From: Pseudeuparius sepicola
Lineage: Eukaryota > Arthropoda > Insecta > Coleoptera > Anthribidae
NCBI GenBank assembly: GCA_963920635.1
Contig: OY987299.1
Span: forward strand, 17,597,401 to 17,661,400
DNA: 64,000 bases
Direction: 5' to 3'
Shown: in pieces, positions 12,601 through 27,600 of the stretch
How positions within the stretch are numbered: position 1 is the stretch's first letter
How the letters are laid out: each line of letters opens with the position of its first letter
Notes under the pieces: generated by a model
Database searches by the model: none
The model's input: the letters and a program-made list of their open reading frames with translations, nothing else
Told to the model about the DNA's origin: nothing
Program-made: the position numbers and the translations under genes

Positions 12601-15600
12601 TGAAATTTTAACGAATAAGCCAATTTTTAGCGTTTTTTTTATGTGATTTTTGGCAAATATAGAATTCTCAAAATCTTGTAAAGTTAGCATAATTTTTAAG
12701 TTTCGTCTTATTTTACCTGCATTTTTTGCCAAAATGGAAAATTTCACAAAGTTAGTACCTACTAAAACGTTTTTATTCAGCTACAAAAGGCTATTTTATT
12801 AAAGGTTATTTTATTAAAAAGGAAAATTTTACTTTGAAAAAAAAAAACACCTCACAATAATTTTACATAAAATCATCCTTTCCAAAGTTGGCAGCTTTCA
12901 TACTCCTAATTCAAATTTTTATTTTCTGATTTTCTATGTCTTGTACATACATTATTGGTATTAAAATGGATTTGTTTCTAAATGATATGTTAACCCTGAA
13001 TAATACACTAAAAAAATGTGTAAATAGTGGGTTGGAGTTGCTACTATGTCATTCCGCAGAGCATTTTTTATTTTTGGTGAAATCTTGTCAGGTGTGCATG
13101 AAGAACTGCCCGATGTACCAGCCGGGCGCAATCGGGTTCACAGTTGCTGCGGGAGTGCCCAAAGTGGGACAACTGCAGAACGCAGCTTGGACCCTTAGCG
13201 ATACCTGCACCTTCAAGATCAACACGCAAACAACAAACAGCGGCCCTGAGAAAAATAGGGAGGAGAGGACTACCAACAGCAGTTGTGGCTTATGTAAGTA
13301 ATATTTCTTTTCCATGAAGTTACATGATAATTTGATGCAATTTGACTTTTTGCTCGTGTTAGCATAATATATGAAAATATTTTCTGCTAGGAAAAAAAAG
13401 TCAAAAGAAAACTAAACTACTTACTACTTATCTAATAATGCTACCAACCACAAAGAGTTACTAGCTGATAATTTGAATTTATCACTTGATTTGGAAGTAC
13501 TCAGCTAAAGTTAACATCAGTCAGCTAGATACTGAGTACTCTGTATACTCGAGCAAACTACTGCCCATGCTAGAATATTTAGATTGTTTTTGAAAGTCCC
13601 AAAATAATATATTGTTGTCGTCTTGCTAGATTTTTTTATTTTAAATTATTGTATTGTCTACATCCTTATTTTGTGCTACATTAAATTTCCATTTTTGCAT
13701 TGCTGTAGATGCACTGAAAAAAGGATCATCTTCTAAAAGGACTGATGATACCTTTAACGAAGGTAAGTTGAAGGACTGGGTGGTCTATCAAAAGTAAGAA
13801 GTAATTTGCAATGATTTTTTTAATTATATTATACTTAATTGTATCGGAACCTATTGTCCCGTAATTTTATATAAAATACATGGATTTACCAATTCCTTAC
13901 ATCAAATTAGAGGATTTTATTAATAAAACTTTTGGCTCTGAGTTGATTACTCAGTAACAGATATACTTTGATACTTTTTTATTTCGCATTGATTTTAATA
14001 ATTTTTGGGTAAATTTGATTATATACTAGTCTTTCTTTATCTAGTCACTAGATTTATGTTGGATAGTTCCTAGAATTTCCCAAGGCCCCTGGAAGGACAG
14101 GCGATGGCACTCAGAAAATTTGATGTTTGGTTAGGTTAATATTAATAATAAAATTAATTAATCAATTAAGTTTAATGAATACAATTAAGCTGTTCTTTAT
14201 TAACCTGTAGAGCCACAGAAAACCACGGATAAGATTAGACCTTTTCTCACAAAATTCGGACATTTCTGCCAAGATATGCCACGGCTGTGGTCTGAAGTGC
14301 TTACTTGAATCATATATGACGTTCTCAGTGATGTCACAACTTGGCACTTACGATGCCGACGGTCTCCCGTGCCACACGTTTTTTTGAATCTTTATGGGGC
14401 TAGGAAAAATTATCTACTTTATACTTTTTAGTCCGTTTTTATATTAAGATATTATTTTATTATACTTTTAGTCCTTTTTAAAATTGTGGCATATTAAAAA
14501 AATATTTAAATTTTATTATTTTCTGCTTTTTAGTCTTGTGTTTGAAATTTTGCAATCGACGTCTTGATAAAATTATGACAGAGACGTGGCAAATTTCAGA
14601 TTTATTTGTTTCTCTTCGCCTGATATTTGAAATAGAAAATTGTTATACATACCTACCAACACTAAAAATAATATATCCTCAGACTAAAGAATTGTCTTTA
14701 GTCTGAGAATATATCAATATGTTCTCCGTAGGATCTGTTATTTTCCTGAAAAATAAAGAAGGAATCAAAATTAATGTCATAAGATTTTTATTTCCATATT
14801 AAAACAAATTAATTCAAGATCCTTCTTAGTTACCAACTCATCATGCTGGAGTTTCTAGTTGTCGCATTCTTTTCTTGCAAACTGTTAAATAACTCGCTTT
14901 CTTGTCTGTTTGTTTGTCAGCCTTTCTTCTTAACGCGTTTTTAACACGTTATTTTTATTTATTACCATCTTATGGCATGTGCTTATCTGTTCATAAATTT
15001 CCACCAGTCAAATATTTTTATTTAATATTCATAATTTTTTTATAATAACAAATGATAAAAAAATAAGATGAATATAGGGAGTTAATAATGCATCGTCATC
15101 CAGTTCTGAGCTATATTTAAAGTTTCAAGTTTTTATCTCATCGGGAACTTAGTTTACAATCGATTGCAAAATTACTGGAGGACAAGAAAGCAAGTTAATT
15201 AAAGCTTTGTAAAAAGGGGGCAGTTATTTTTTACTCAGGTACAGTCTGAAATGTTATAGAAATTGCCTATAGTTGAAATTGGGTACTGTTTATTTGCAAA
15301 ATGTCCTAAAAACTCTTCTTTTTAATTTTCAAAAGATGTGTATATGGAATTACGGGGCTCCTGTAATCTACTGGCAATCATGGTAAAGTACTTCTTAATG
15401 CAAAGTGCATGCCTCTTTACTTAGTTTCAATGACAGTTTAATGAAATATACAAATGTTCGGTCACAATAGCCGGTTTCCTACCATGAACCTCTTCTCTTC
15501 CAGCGACGAAAAGCAACACCAACACCAATAAGGAGAACACGGACAGGCTTGACATGCCACCTCCTCCATCTCCTGCCTCTAGTACGTGCAGCGACACCGG

Positions 15601-18600
15601 AAGTACTAGCCACAGTAAGTAGCAAAGTCGATATTTTTCATTATACCTCTCCGAAAACAACTGTTGAAATAAAGAAGTGAATGTTTAACAAATTTATTTA
15701 TTAACACGGTAACATAGAAACTATAAGTAGAGTAGGTATTTTCAATTTAGACTTTATATCCATCAAAATCTATATTTATGGTACAGTTATTATTATTATA
15801 AATATGTAAGTTAGGAGGCAACGATACATTTTTTAAATCTGCAGGTTGGTTTTCGTTAATTATAAGGTGCCTTTGGTGCTGTGTTTGCTATGGTTGAGTT
15901 ATTGAACAATTTTTGAGAAACTCTGCTTATTGATTCTTCGATGTAATCTTCGGCTACCTCTGAAGAATACCAACCTCCGTATATTTTTAGAGTAAGTAAA
16001 TCTCCTCCGCCTTCAACCAACACAGATGCTGATGATCATCTTAGGTCATACTCTGTAGGATCGTTTAGATTGAGGTATATTCCACAATATTTTTGGTTAT
16101 ACCGCTGATAGTATGACATCCTACGTGCTGAGGATAACATTATTTACCATTGCGATAGGCAATAAATAATCTATTGCTTTTCATGTTTCCAAGTCTTAGT
16201 TTATTATATTTACGATATAATTTGCATGGTTGGAACGAGGATCCCTTGTCTATAACTGTAAAACTTAATGATTTTGTGATTTTTGCCATCTTTTAGAAAC
16301 ACTACCAAAAAACGTCTGTTATCTTCTATGTTATCCAAAGTCAAACGAATTACATCATCTCTTGGACTTGCACCAAAAATGCCAAATATTACAATTACTT
16401 TTGGTAGTAACCATTTTCCGTCTGGGGCTTCAAGAATAAATTAAGTAACTTGGTTTGCAGTTAACTCCTTGGATTTTTTTGGGACATAACCAACACTTTG
16501 CCGCTTCAAAAATGTTACCATTTTCAAAAAAATTGCTGACATTACATTTTTTACTGCTAAACAATTTTTTATCATTTAAAATCGGCCCCATAAAGAGGCT
16601 GTGGATTTTTTTCATAAGTAATATCATAAGGACATCTAATTTTTCCGAAAAAAAAAATGAAAAAACACGTTGCCAAGTAATATTTTAACAAGAAGCATGA
16701 GTGCTGGTGGAAACAAAAATCCGAGTCGAAGACGAGGATTTTTGCACCATTGTGTTTTTTTTGGATTTTTTCCACAGGAAAAATTAGATGCCCGAATGGT
16801 ATTTGACAAGACTATTTCATGAGTAACAGATTATTCTGCATACACATAGCTTACAAAACATACTACCTATTATACAACAGCTGTAAACACGAAAAAACTG
16901 CTGACAGGTGCTGTCATACAGTTTTTCCATCTAGAATAGAAACCATTTGTAATTCAAAATTGCGCGTTTGTGATTGGTGGAAATTAAGACGAGAGAAATA
17001 GTCGGATAAATAGACTAGAAGAATGTCATCACTGGTAATAACTCTGCACTTATTTTTTAACTAATTTCTGAAAATTTATTTATTTATTTATTTAAATTCT
17101 CAACAATCAGTAGATTATTACAGAGAATTATATAGATAATTACTAAAAAAAAAAACAAGATTACTGCAACATGTTTTTCTTACTTTTTTCCCTTTATGTT
17201 TTTTTTTTCCAGAAATAATTTTTTTAGCTTCATTTTAAATGAATTATTTAATGTAGTATTCAATCGGCCGTGCGAGGTTGAATGGACTAATACACCACTT
17301 TTTTTTTATTTGCTCATCGGATAGTATTGGGTGAGATATACTTGCTGTATTTTTTTTAATTTTTTTTTCGCCCCCGTTTTGCCGCAATTAATTTTTAAAG
17401 TTCAATATACGTAACTACCTGTTGGATTTTATTTTTCCCTAAATTTACCGCCGTGGCACCAGGTTTGGCAACGCCGCACCTTAATGCCAAGCTGTCAGCC
17501 TGCGAGAACATAAACATAACCTATTTTGTGGCGTCACAAATCGGAACATCGGATCCCGCGGCCCGCGTGTTTTACAAGCTTTTATTTTTTATGATTTGAA
17601 CTATTTTCACCATTCATTCTAATAATCCATGACGGAAATGAACTATTCTATTTTGCTGAGGAAAATGCTGGGAGCACTAGGTATTGGTATTGATGATTCG
17701 GACGTTATGCTGGTTGGTTTACAAAACTTTTTTTTATTTTAAACAAGTCGATTTTATCTATAAAACGACAGAATTCGTAAGTACCTAACTGAACTTGCAC
17801 AAATTAGATATCTAGACTTGCTGATATATTAAAGACAATAAAGAACCAACCAGGGGTAACATTTTAGCTGACGATTTTAGATTAGTGGCTCTGCCAAACG
17901 ATTTTTTACTTGTTATCAAGTATATTCCAGCGACTGCTAGTTGTTTGAAGAAACTGATGATATTTTAGCCTCAATACCTAGTGTCACAGAATAAATAGCT
18001 TCACAACAGAAGCGTCCATAAGGACATGTGTCAAAAGGATGCTCGCTTTGACGCGAAATATCTTCTAAAGGGATAAACATTGTGCATTTTGTTTGATTTT
18101 ACATTAATCCACATTGCAAAGAGATTGTATTAGGACCAAATTTATGTACAAGTTATTGGTTATTTTCCTGTAAATTGAAATGGAGCTCGCTTATTTTTGA
18201 CACGTCTCTATGGACGCTTCTGTTGTGAAGCTATTTATTCTGTGCTAGTGTTAATCAACAGCATTGATTGGTTATAAACTAAACTGAGAAAAGTCAATCC
18301 TCTAGACGTCAAGCACATACCTGGTCCAAATATAAAAAATTTATTATTTAATTTCATGAGCCCTTACTTACAGAATTAAGTTAGTAGTTAGACCTGCATC
18401 GGTTCAAAAATGTAACGTTAGAATATTGGAGAAGGTGCCAGTTCTTGGTGATGTTAGAAACATAACATGTAAAACGCAATAAAGCCAAGTTTTCAGTCGA
18501 AAAACTTTTTGTCATAGCTTGAACTATTTTAGACCCATTTAGGTAAATTATATTGTGATTGCCGAAGCATCCTCATAAAAAATGACATAATTCTTTAGGA

Positions 18601-21600
18601 TTTTTTCACTATACATATTATATACCTATTTTTTCTGGAAAATAAATGTTCATAAGCATATTTTGTAATTGTGGTTAATGGAAGTTAAAAATAAAAAAAT
18701 ATAATGCAGCAGCCGGCCAAAAATTAAGATTTCTTTAATTTGCAAGAAAAAAAACATTATTTTGCATTCTATGGCAAAACCCCAAATAAGTTATCTATTA
18801 AATTTAGTGAAAATATTCCAAAATCAAATAATAGTTTTCATGTCGCATGCACAGAGTGCAACAAACTGGATGTTTTTTTTGGGGGGTTTCTTCTATTCTG
18901 CGAAGAGATAGACAAAGAGTAGGTAGGTGTACTGTGCTCAATTTTTGAGGGCAGTGGAAAGCAGTTGAATCTCAAAATCTTGATTCGTTTTGGAGATACA
19001 GGGCATTTTTCGTTTTTTAACATGTCAGACAGTCCCTCCTTGTAATATGTTTTGATTTTTGCCAAAAATCTTCTGTCATACTACTCCAATGTATAATAAT
19101 TATTGAGGTATGTCGGTATGTCTTTGTCAACTAAATCCTGTAAGGTAGACCTTCATATTTTTTTATTGCACTTGTGTTGACTTTTTCCAATATAACAATC
19201 TACTGATGTTGTCCATGATTCTTCGCTATTTCCAGGAAGTCAGCTTACATTCATCTAAAATAAGTTTCCCATTAATATGTGCAAAAATTTTAGAAGCGTG
19301 CTTAGTTCTATTAGTTGACAAAGTTAATGTCACTAGTGCAGAAAAGTACAACTTTCCGCATCAAAATGGATGCGACAAAGTGTACTACTACGGACTTAAT
19401 TAATTAAATACTTCATTAGATCATACAAGAAAAAAATACCCGCAAAAAGTCATTGACGGTCAAGCACTTGATATCGAATGAAATTCTGCTGTCGAACTTG
19501 CACTAGATTATTTAAATTAGTTCTTAATCATGGTTCTCACATGTAGATATCAACGATCGTTTTTACAAACGCATGATTTCTTGTTTTGATAATCGATTTC
19601 AACATTGGGGTGTGCGACACCCCCATGCCCCCTCCCCCATATCTTAACTATAGGTATATACACAATAAGTATTTCTTTACTGTACTAGCAACTAAACTAG
19701 AAGCACAAAAAGCTGTACCTACGTATGTGCCACGATGTATGATCCTCGTACATCGTGGTATGTGCATAATTTAGGACTAATCTGCTTATGTTGGGTAATT
19801 ACAACATAATATACCTACTTCCACAACTATTCAGTTGAATTTCTTCATTTTTAACCACAGTGTCATTAACATTTTTCTTATTAATTTTGTGCTCGGGGGT
19901 AATTTTTGCCTTAACCGGGCATTATGCATTCATTGCTATGTTCTTTCCTCTGCGTGTCTCCAATAACATTGTTACCATAATATTTATTCTCTAGTCTACC
20001 TAAAACCAGAATTTAAGCTATATCATCATCATTAAGCAATATTAAAACAATATACAAATCAAATAACAAACATACCTCTTCATTTCTCCATGTTTTGCTC
20101 CCCGTTTTTATTGATAAAATTGACACACCATATCAAAATCTATGCAAGGCAAGTTATCAGGACAAGCTTTAACAAATCTTGTCTTCATTATAAACCGAAA
20201 AAATAAAGTATTCACAGCAAGATTCTTTTAAAACTGAGAATAGAATTTATTTAGTTTTCACTAAGGTTATTAACCTTGGTTTCCGCGTTCCGCGGGCGAA
20301 AGTGAGGTTATATGCAAAGTGCGGCGTTGCCGACGATTTTCTTTAAAGCATTGAGTAATATGTCATCTGTCATATTTTATAGGGGGCATCTAATAAGTTC
20401 AGAATGGGATCAGTAAAATCCAAATATTTCATTGAAATGCTACGAAATTTGATTATTTCTCATCAGGCGCATACAAACTGAATCTAATAATTTGCCTGGG
20501 AATGCTTGGTTATATAAAAAAAGACGAAATAAGTACTAAGAAAATAGCAGGTACTTATTGAAATTAGGGATCGTGACGTCACATTCCCTACTTTTGCGAC
20601 CGTTTTTTTCAATTTTTGAGCAAACTAATGGGAAAAAAAATCTGTTGGTTGGGTTTCGTGATTATCTAGACATGTTTTACAAATTCCAAGGCAAAAAATT
20701 ATTTTTCATTCCTAAGTATACTTGTCCATTGTTAAAAAATGTTGCCTTCATGCCAGGTAGATGTCAAAGTAAAAAACGAAATTATAGGCTTTAAAATTAA
20801 AGTATTAAGGCTAAAACTTAACCAGGAATGTAATACTAAGTTATATTAGAGGGTATTATTCCATTGCACTGAATATCATTGTTGTTTTCTAATTAAACTT
20901 ACTGTTATTTTTATGAGGGAGATTAGCTCACGGGAAAACCATTTTCCCTTGCAGTGCACCGAAAATAAAGATGAGTGGGAAAGGCGCACTTTTGATATCC
21001 AAAAATTGACTCTCGAAACCGGTTGTTTTCGGAGAGGTGTAATGAAAAAAATGTTTTGCAGAACGTCAGAAGAAGCTGGTGGTGACGGTCTCCGACAACA
21101 CCGACCAGAGGAAGGATGAAGAGGAGTGGCACCTCAGAGACGTGATTTTCGTGGAGGACGTTCGCAGCGTGCCTACCGGAAGGGTGCTGAAGGTAGACGG
21201 GGCCTATGCGGCCGTTCGGTTCCCCTCAGCCCATTCCAGAGACCGTGACAACAAAGACGTCGACGACATTCTCCAGGATTGTAGGCTCATGCGCAAAGAT
21301 GACCTGCAGGCAAGTGCTTTTTTTTCTTCTTTTTTTACAAGTGATAAAATCTATGAATAAAGAACCCCAGGAAGGAGCAAATTTGGGCTTTACGCTGGAC
21401 CAGTCCAGTCTCTGCATATGGCGGCATGCCTTTTCCGGTTTACAAAAGTACTTACCGATGGAATGTTATCCCCCAAACATTTTGTTCTGGTAGTCGCGGA
21501 ATAGCCGCAGGCTGCACTGCTAACCATAATAGATCTCCAAAAAGTACTTATTGAAGAACTATACAAATATCTAATAGCACAAACCACCGTTATAACTGTC

Positions 21601-24600
21601 AAATATAAAAATATTTTGTCATAATTCAGTCTCCATACAGGGCGATTACCGTCTCACGTATTTTTTAATGCCCATAGAGCTTTGGCTCCTTCCTGGGGGT
21701 CTTTATTCATTGGATAAAGATAAAACCCTTGATGTGTTCAGCCAGTGACATTATGGCTGTTTGTTTGTTTACAATAGAAAATTAAAAAAACATTAGTAAG
21801 ACTTGAAATTACTTAATATTTATTTTATTTTACAATATTAAATTCATGATATAAAATCCAAAATAGTACTAATTAACTCCCAAAAATATTACTTTGTGAC
21901 TTGACTAGTTTCGAGCCAAAAATAAATCGAACGGTAATGAAAAAGTTTTCGATGTCAATTTAATATTCCAAAGTTTGACAAGAAGAGATAATTCAAAAAT
22001 ATGAGGTCACAGTTCCCTTATATAATGTCTTAAATTTGCAAAAATAGAAATTATATACACAGCAAAAGTCAGCTGTGACATGAAAAGCTCCTCGCTTCGT
22101 TCCTCGAAACACAAAAATTTAGATATTGAATTCTACTCAAAATATCTGACAACAATAAAAGATACCATGATAAAGAATGAGACTCCATCAGGTATGATAA
22201 ATTGTGTACCTCAAAACATGTGAATTTACCACCAAAATACAATACAATACTAAAAAGGCACTTTGAGCAACACTAAACAGGATAAAGATAGCTACGCTTA
22301 TTTCTAGAGGTATAGATGCTATGAAAGCAAAGAGATTTACCCAAAACCAGAAATAAACTTGCTGGAATCTAGTGACAGGTGAGTTTCAAACAAATATGGG
22401 ATTAACCAAAAAAAATATGAAAGATAATTCTTAAGGAAACTCACCTGCCACTGGACTTCAGTCCTCTCTCGTGTCCTGTTTCGAAAAACATTGTTTTCCA
22501 AACCACGCTTCTCCTTAACCTCAAAAATGGCAGCCCTGGTTTCGTCGTTCCCAAAAATTCCAAAGTCAATAAGGCCGGTAATTCACATGAAAATACAAAA
22601 ATATAACTTGTAATAGGTAAACTAAGCTAAGGTAAACAATAACTGCACACAATACAATCAAAAGGTGTTATTGAGCTGCAGATAAAGAAATCAATTAACA
22701 GCTTCCTCGACAAACCTTGTACATGACGGTAATTCACTTCAATACTAAAAAATTGCAAAAAACTAAATATTTTAATAGTGAGTTTAAATTTGTTATACTT
22801 GAGTAAAAGAACAGCATTTTCAAACAAAACTTTTTAAGGGGGGGGGCTCGCCATTGTATGTTTGGTTGCCTGTATCAATGTATTTTTATTTCCAACTAGC
22901 TGGAAAAAGTAGCGAATTTCAAAGGATTACAAAAAACACGGGTATTTTTAAAATATCCATAGATACTAATGACTCTAGTTTAAAAGTTATGGGCGAGATT
23001 TTTTTTTAACTTCAAACTTTATGCCGGCATAAATTCGTCTATTTTGTCTCTTGAGCCGGAATTTTACCTTCGTTAAGATTGGCATAGGTTTCGGAATATG
23101 CTCGGAATGAAAACACGGTAATAAACATTGTAATTATCCAGTCTTGTTGTAAATAAAAAACATAGGCAAAATACCCCTTAAATTATGCAGCGGGAATGCA
23201 AAAGTGTGGCTATTATTTATCAGATGGCACGAAAAACAGACTATCGATGAACGGTTGACGCTGTTGTTACAGGTCCAGTTTAATAATTACATATATTGTC
23301 AATAATTCCATAATAATTCAATATTAACTTTAAAATATTATTTCTAATAAGTAGTAAATCTTAATGCAAAGCTATCATTTCGTATCCGGTCGATATCCCA
23401 TTGCAGTCATTGCACGGCGAGTTCCGTGCCCCCGAGTCCGACGTAAGCCGTGCGGCCGGCGGTTGCCGTCTCACTCGGGAGCATAGGAGCTAGAACCTAG
23501 AATGCCAAATCAGCGATACACTTTATAGTATAAATATCGGCCTGATCGATTCGAAGGCATGCAGACAATCGTCGAGCATCGCCCTGCACTATGAAGCCCC
23601 AATGGTAAGCACCTCCCCTGTACCCATACAAACCCCTTGTTTTATTATGTCGTTTTAATCATGTTTATTATGTCTTAGCCATTCTAATGATTTTATCATG
23701 TGTTACATATGTAGTATATATTATGTCTACCGACAGCGTTAACTATCTAGGTAGGAATACAGCCTATTTTTTAGTCTGTAGACCCAGATATTCCCCGGCA
23801 GCGTTAACTGAATCACACTGAGAATACCCAAGTCAATAGACCAATCCCTTAGGAAAGAATTTCCAAGTGTTATAGATTATTTTCATTGGATGTGTTTTCC
23901 GCCGACAGCGTTAACTTTCTAGGAGGAACCACAAGCCAATTTTTAGTCTAAGCAGTGTAAGTACTCCCCCGGCAGCGTTAACTGAATCACACTGAGGGTA
24001 CCCACACTCCAGGACCAATAAACCATATCACAAGAAAATATACCCTTAAAAAATATATATATAAGAATTATAACCCCATGTGCTGTAAAAAAGAAACAAA
24101 AATTAAAATCAATTGAGAGAAAAAAAATATATATCAGTTCGGCGCCTCCACCATAATGTCACAAGCTGGGTGACTTGGGGGGTAGCTATAGAAACTCCGA
24201 TGGTAGTTAAATTAATATATTAATAAAGCAATTACAAGGGGACATATGTAACACATGATAAAATCATTAGAATGGCTAAGACATAATAAACATGATTAAA
24301 ACGACATAATAAAACAAGGGGTTTGTATGGGTACAGGGGAGGTGCTTACCATTGGGGCTTCATAGTGCAGGGCGATGCTCGACGATTGTCTGCATGCCTT
24401 CGAATCGATCAGGCCGATATTTATACTATAAAGTGTATCGCTGATTTGGCATTCTAGGTTCTAGCTCCTATGCTCCCGAGTGAGACGGCAACCGCCGGCC
24501 GCACGGCTTACGTCGGACTCGGGGGCACGGAACTCGCCGTGCAATGACTGCAATGGGATATCGACCGGATACGAAATGATAGCTTTGCATTAAGATTTAC

Positions 24601-27600
24601 TACATATTAGAAATAATATTTTAAAGTCAATATTGAATTATTATGGGATTATTGACAATATTATGTTCATGTGATCAATTTTAGGTTTTGGCGATATAAT
24701 ATTTAATCAACTAAGCTGTCTGATTACTTTTTTATGTTTTTGTATTACTTCCATAGTATTATATACTATGAATTGCAAATTTTTAATATTAAAATAAAAT
24801 AAAACTTCAAAAGGTATTTTCGGGAGACCCTCGTAGCTCAAAGACTCCGATCTGTGATTTTAACCCCTCTCTTTTTAGCAATGGTTCATTGATAAATACA
24901 TACCTCGAAAATAAAAAATGAAAAAAGAAAACGATATATTGATGCGAAAGAACATCTTCTGTACCTATATGTTAAACATCTACAGTGTGACCTCCGTTAA
25001 GGAGTTACCACCCTGGTAAAATATCTTTATTTGTTTACCGATTTTGATAAACTTTTTTTTGTTAGGTTCAAAAAGCCCATTAAACAATGTGTGTAACTTT
25101 ACTTTTGGGCTGTAATCATGGCCACCTGTCAACACATGGGCTCAATTTCAAAAAGTACTATTATTTTTTTTAATAATATTTTTATTAGGTACAGGGTGTC
25201 CGCCTGAAGGTGATAGGAACATTCAATTTAACCATCCCGTATTTTTTGAGACAAATTAATGATTTAAAAACCAGTTTGTTGCAGTTTTTTCCAAACAATG
25301 TAATGTCGTTTGGAAAAAACAATCGAACGTCAAACAAAAGTTATAACCAAAAAACCTTTTTGGAAAAAATGAAGATGGTCCAAAATGTATCTTTTTATTA
25401 ATTTAAACATATTTTTTTATTAACGGATAATAATAGAATACATATGCAGTTAACTTTGGGGTTACCTTTCGATTAGAAACGAGAAGAAATAACCGACTCA
25501 CACTCAATATTCTTAATAACTATGAAAAAATATAGAAAAATAAAGGAGCGTAAATATTCAAATTATTATTTTGTGTTTAACAATTCACAGTTTCAATCCC
25601 AAAATACGCCAGGATGGGAGCGATGTGCTGTTATTTGTATAAAAAAGGGGGTCGGCCCGCCTGCCTCCCCCTAGACCCCTGGTTCCGACCAACGACCTTG
25701 CCGGGCAACAAAACAACTTATAAGGAATGGAAACTTATTTTAGCAAGGCAAAACATTACTTTTTATTCTCGCTCTATATCAATGGCCGCTCTCCAACTCC
25801 AGCGCCATCTTACAGACACTTGCGCAATTTTTGCACTCCAGTACCCAATTTCTGTTTTAGCAACATTTATCCTAGTTAGGAACACGGTCAAAGGAAGGTC
25901 GTCGCGAGGTGATGACGTTTAATTTCCGTCCTTAAAATATTAACTAATGAGAAATAAGCTAATTTTTAGCGATTTTCTTTTTAAAATCTAATTTTTGAAA
26001 GATTGTCACAGTCATATGACCATGTTTGAGTGGGACCTTGTTCATATTTTTAAAGCATTAAATTTGCACAAATTGTAATAACTTATTTTTTAGACCAACA
26101 TATGACTTATTTCTTACTGTGTCCTAAAATGCACCCCCTCTGACCTATAGCCCTCAAAAGTTTCACGAGAAAAACCGATTATTTTGAACTATGACTACAG
26201 TTGTGAGAATTTCTTGAAAATTTTTTTTTTTTTTTGTGTCAGAAATGATGTAAACTGAATTTTTGATGTATTTTGGGATACACGTTTACAGGAAAAAAAT
26301 CTTAAAATAGTTCATTAACATTTTGTACATGGAGTTTTGAATCACCCTGTATAAGTTATCAATTAAGAATGTCCCCCTATGATGCTAACTTTTTGAAAGA
26401 CACTGTATGTATAGAAAAAAATTGTCAGTAAGGGATAGACGGTATTTTAAAAGGTTTATTCAAAAGTGTATAAATTTTACACAATCCTTCTTATAAAAGA
26501 TCTCAAACAACTGTTTTCGTGATGAAAATTGCTAACCTTTGAGTTAACCATGATTTTGTGATTAGTCTTTCTGAAATTCCCTTTGGAAGCCTCACGGTAA
26601 TCATCCAAGACACTGTTGCTGAACGATCCCATCCTCCGCAGGTACTGAAATCTTCGTCAAATTCCCGTGTCCCCGACTGCTTCCAAAAGACGCCAAGGCG
26701 GGTACAGATTTCCGAGAGCAACGCTCAGATTCTTACTTTGGCGGTGGACGGCCAGGGCATCCACGCCATCGTAAGGAATGGATCTAAACTGAGCTATGTG
26801 ATATACAACATAAGCAGCGGCAGGGTCGAGCAGGACAATCCGTTCCCCAGCGATACCACCGCTTTTATGGGGCTTAATCCTTCGCTGATTAACCTGACTG
26901 GCGCTGGCGAGGTGAGAATTTTATTGTGTACATCGTCAGATGGAGAAATTCTCGAATATGTGTGTGTAATTTTAAGCAAAATTTGACAAGTTAATCAAAC
27001 ATCACACTTGACAATATGATGTCAAATTTTCAGAGCTCCGAAACCGTTTTAATCCTGCGAGATGGCAACAACACGATCTACCCAATGGCGAAAGATTGCG
27101 CGGACGCGATTCGCGAACCGCAATTTCTGGACCTGCCTCCGGTGAAATGTTTGGCAGCCGGTACTATGGCTCTGTCCGGGACGGGCATGAACCTCAAAAA
27201 CCAAGTCGCCATTGTCGTTTTTGCGCTCGACCTTCAACAGTTGATGCCCAAGATTCTGAAGTGTGATACGGAGGGCGTTCGTCAGGTGCTCGCCCAGTTG
27301 GACAATGAACACAGTAGGTTAAATGATGAATTGCTGAAGTTTGGACTTGTACAGGTCTTTCTCTTTTCCAGAAGCTAACGGTATTCATACTCCAGCATTT
27401 TTGAGCGAAAGATGCGACGGAAATAGGAATATCTTCCACGCGGTGGTTAATATGTGTACACCGACATCCAACAAGGATAATGATGGTGCGTAACGATTTT
27501 GACGTCCATCGTCATTCGGCTAAATGTGTAATTTTTTCTTCAGACCAATACGCCCCAGAAGAACCAATACCGACGCACAATTGGCCGCCGGAGTCTTTCG

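Noticed and set aside
25191..26353. A 1.16-kb CAGGG...CCCTG transposon
   Set aside because: Only the outermost bases resemble inverted ends; the inner 30 bases do not pair.
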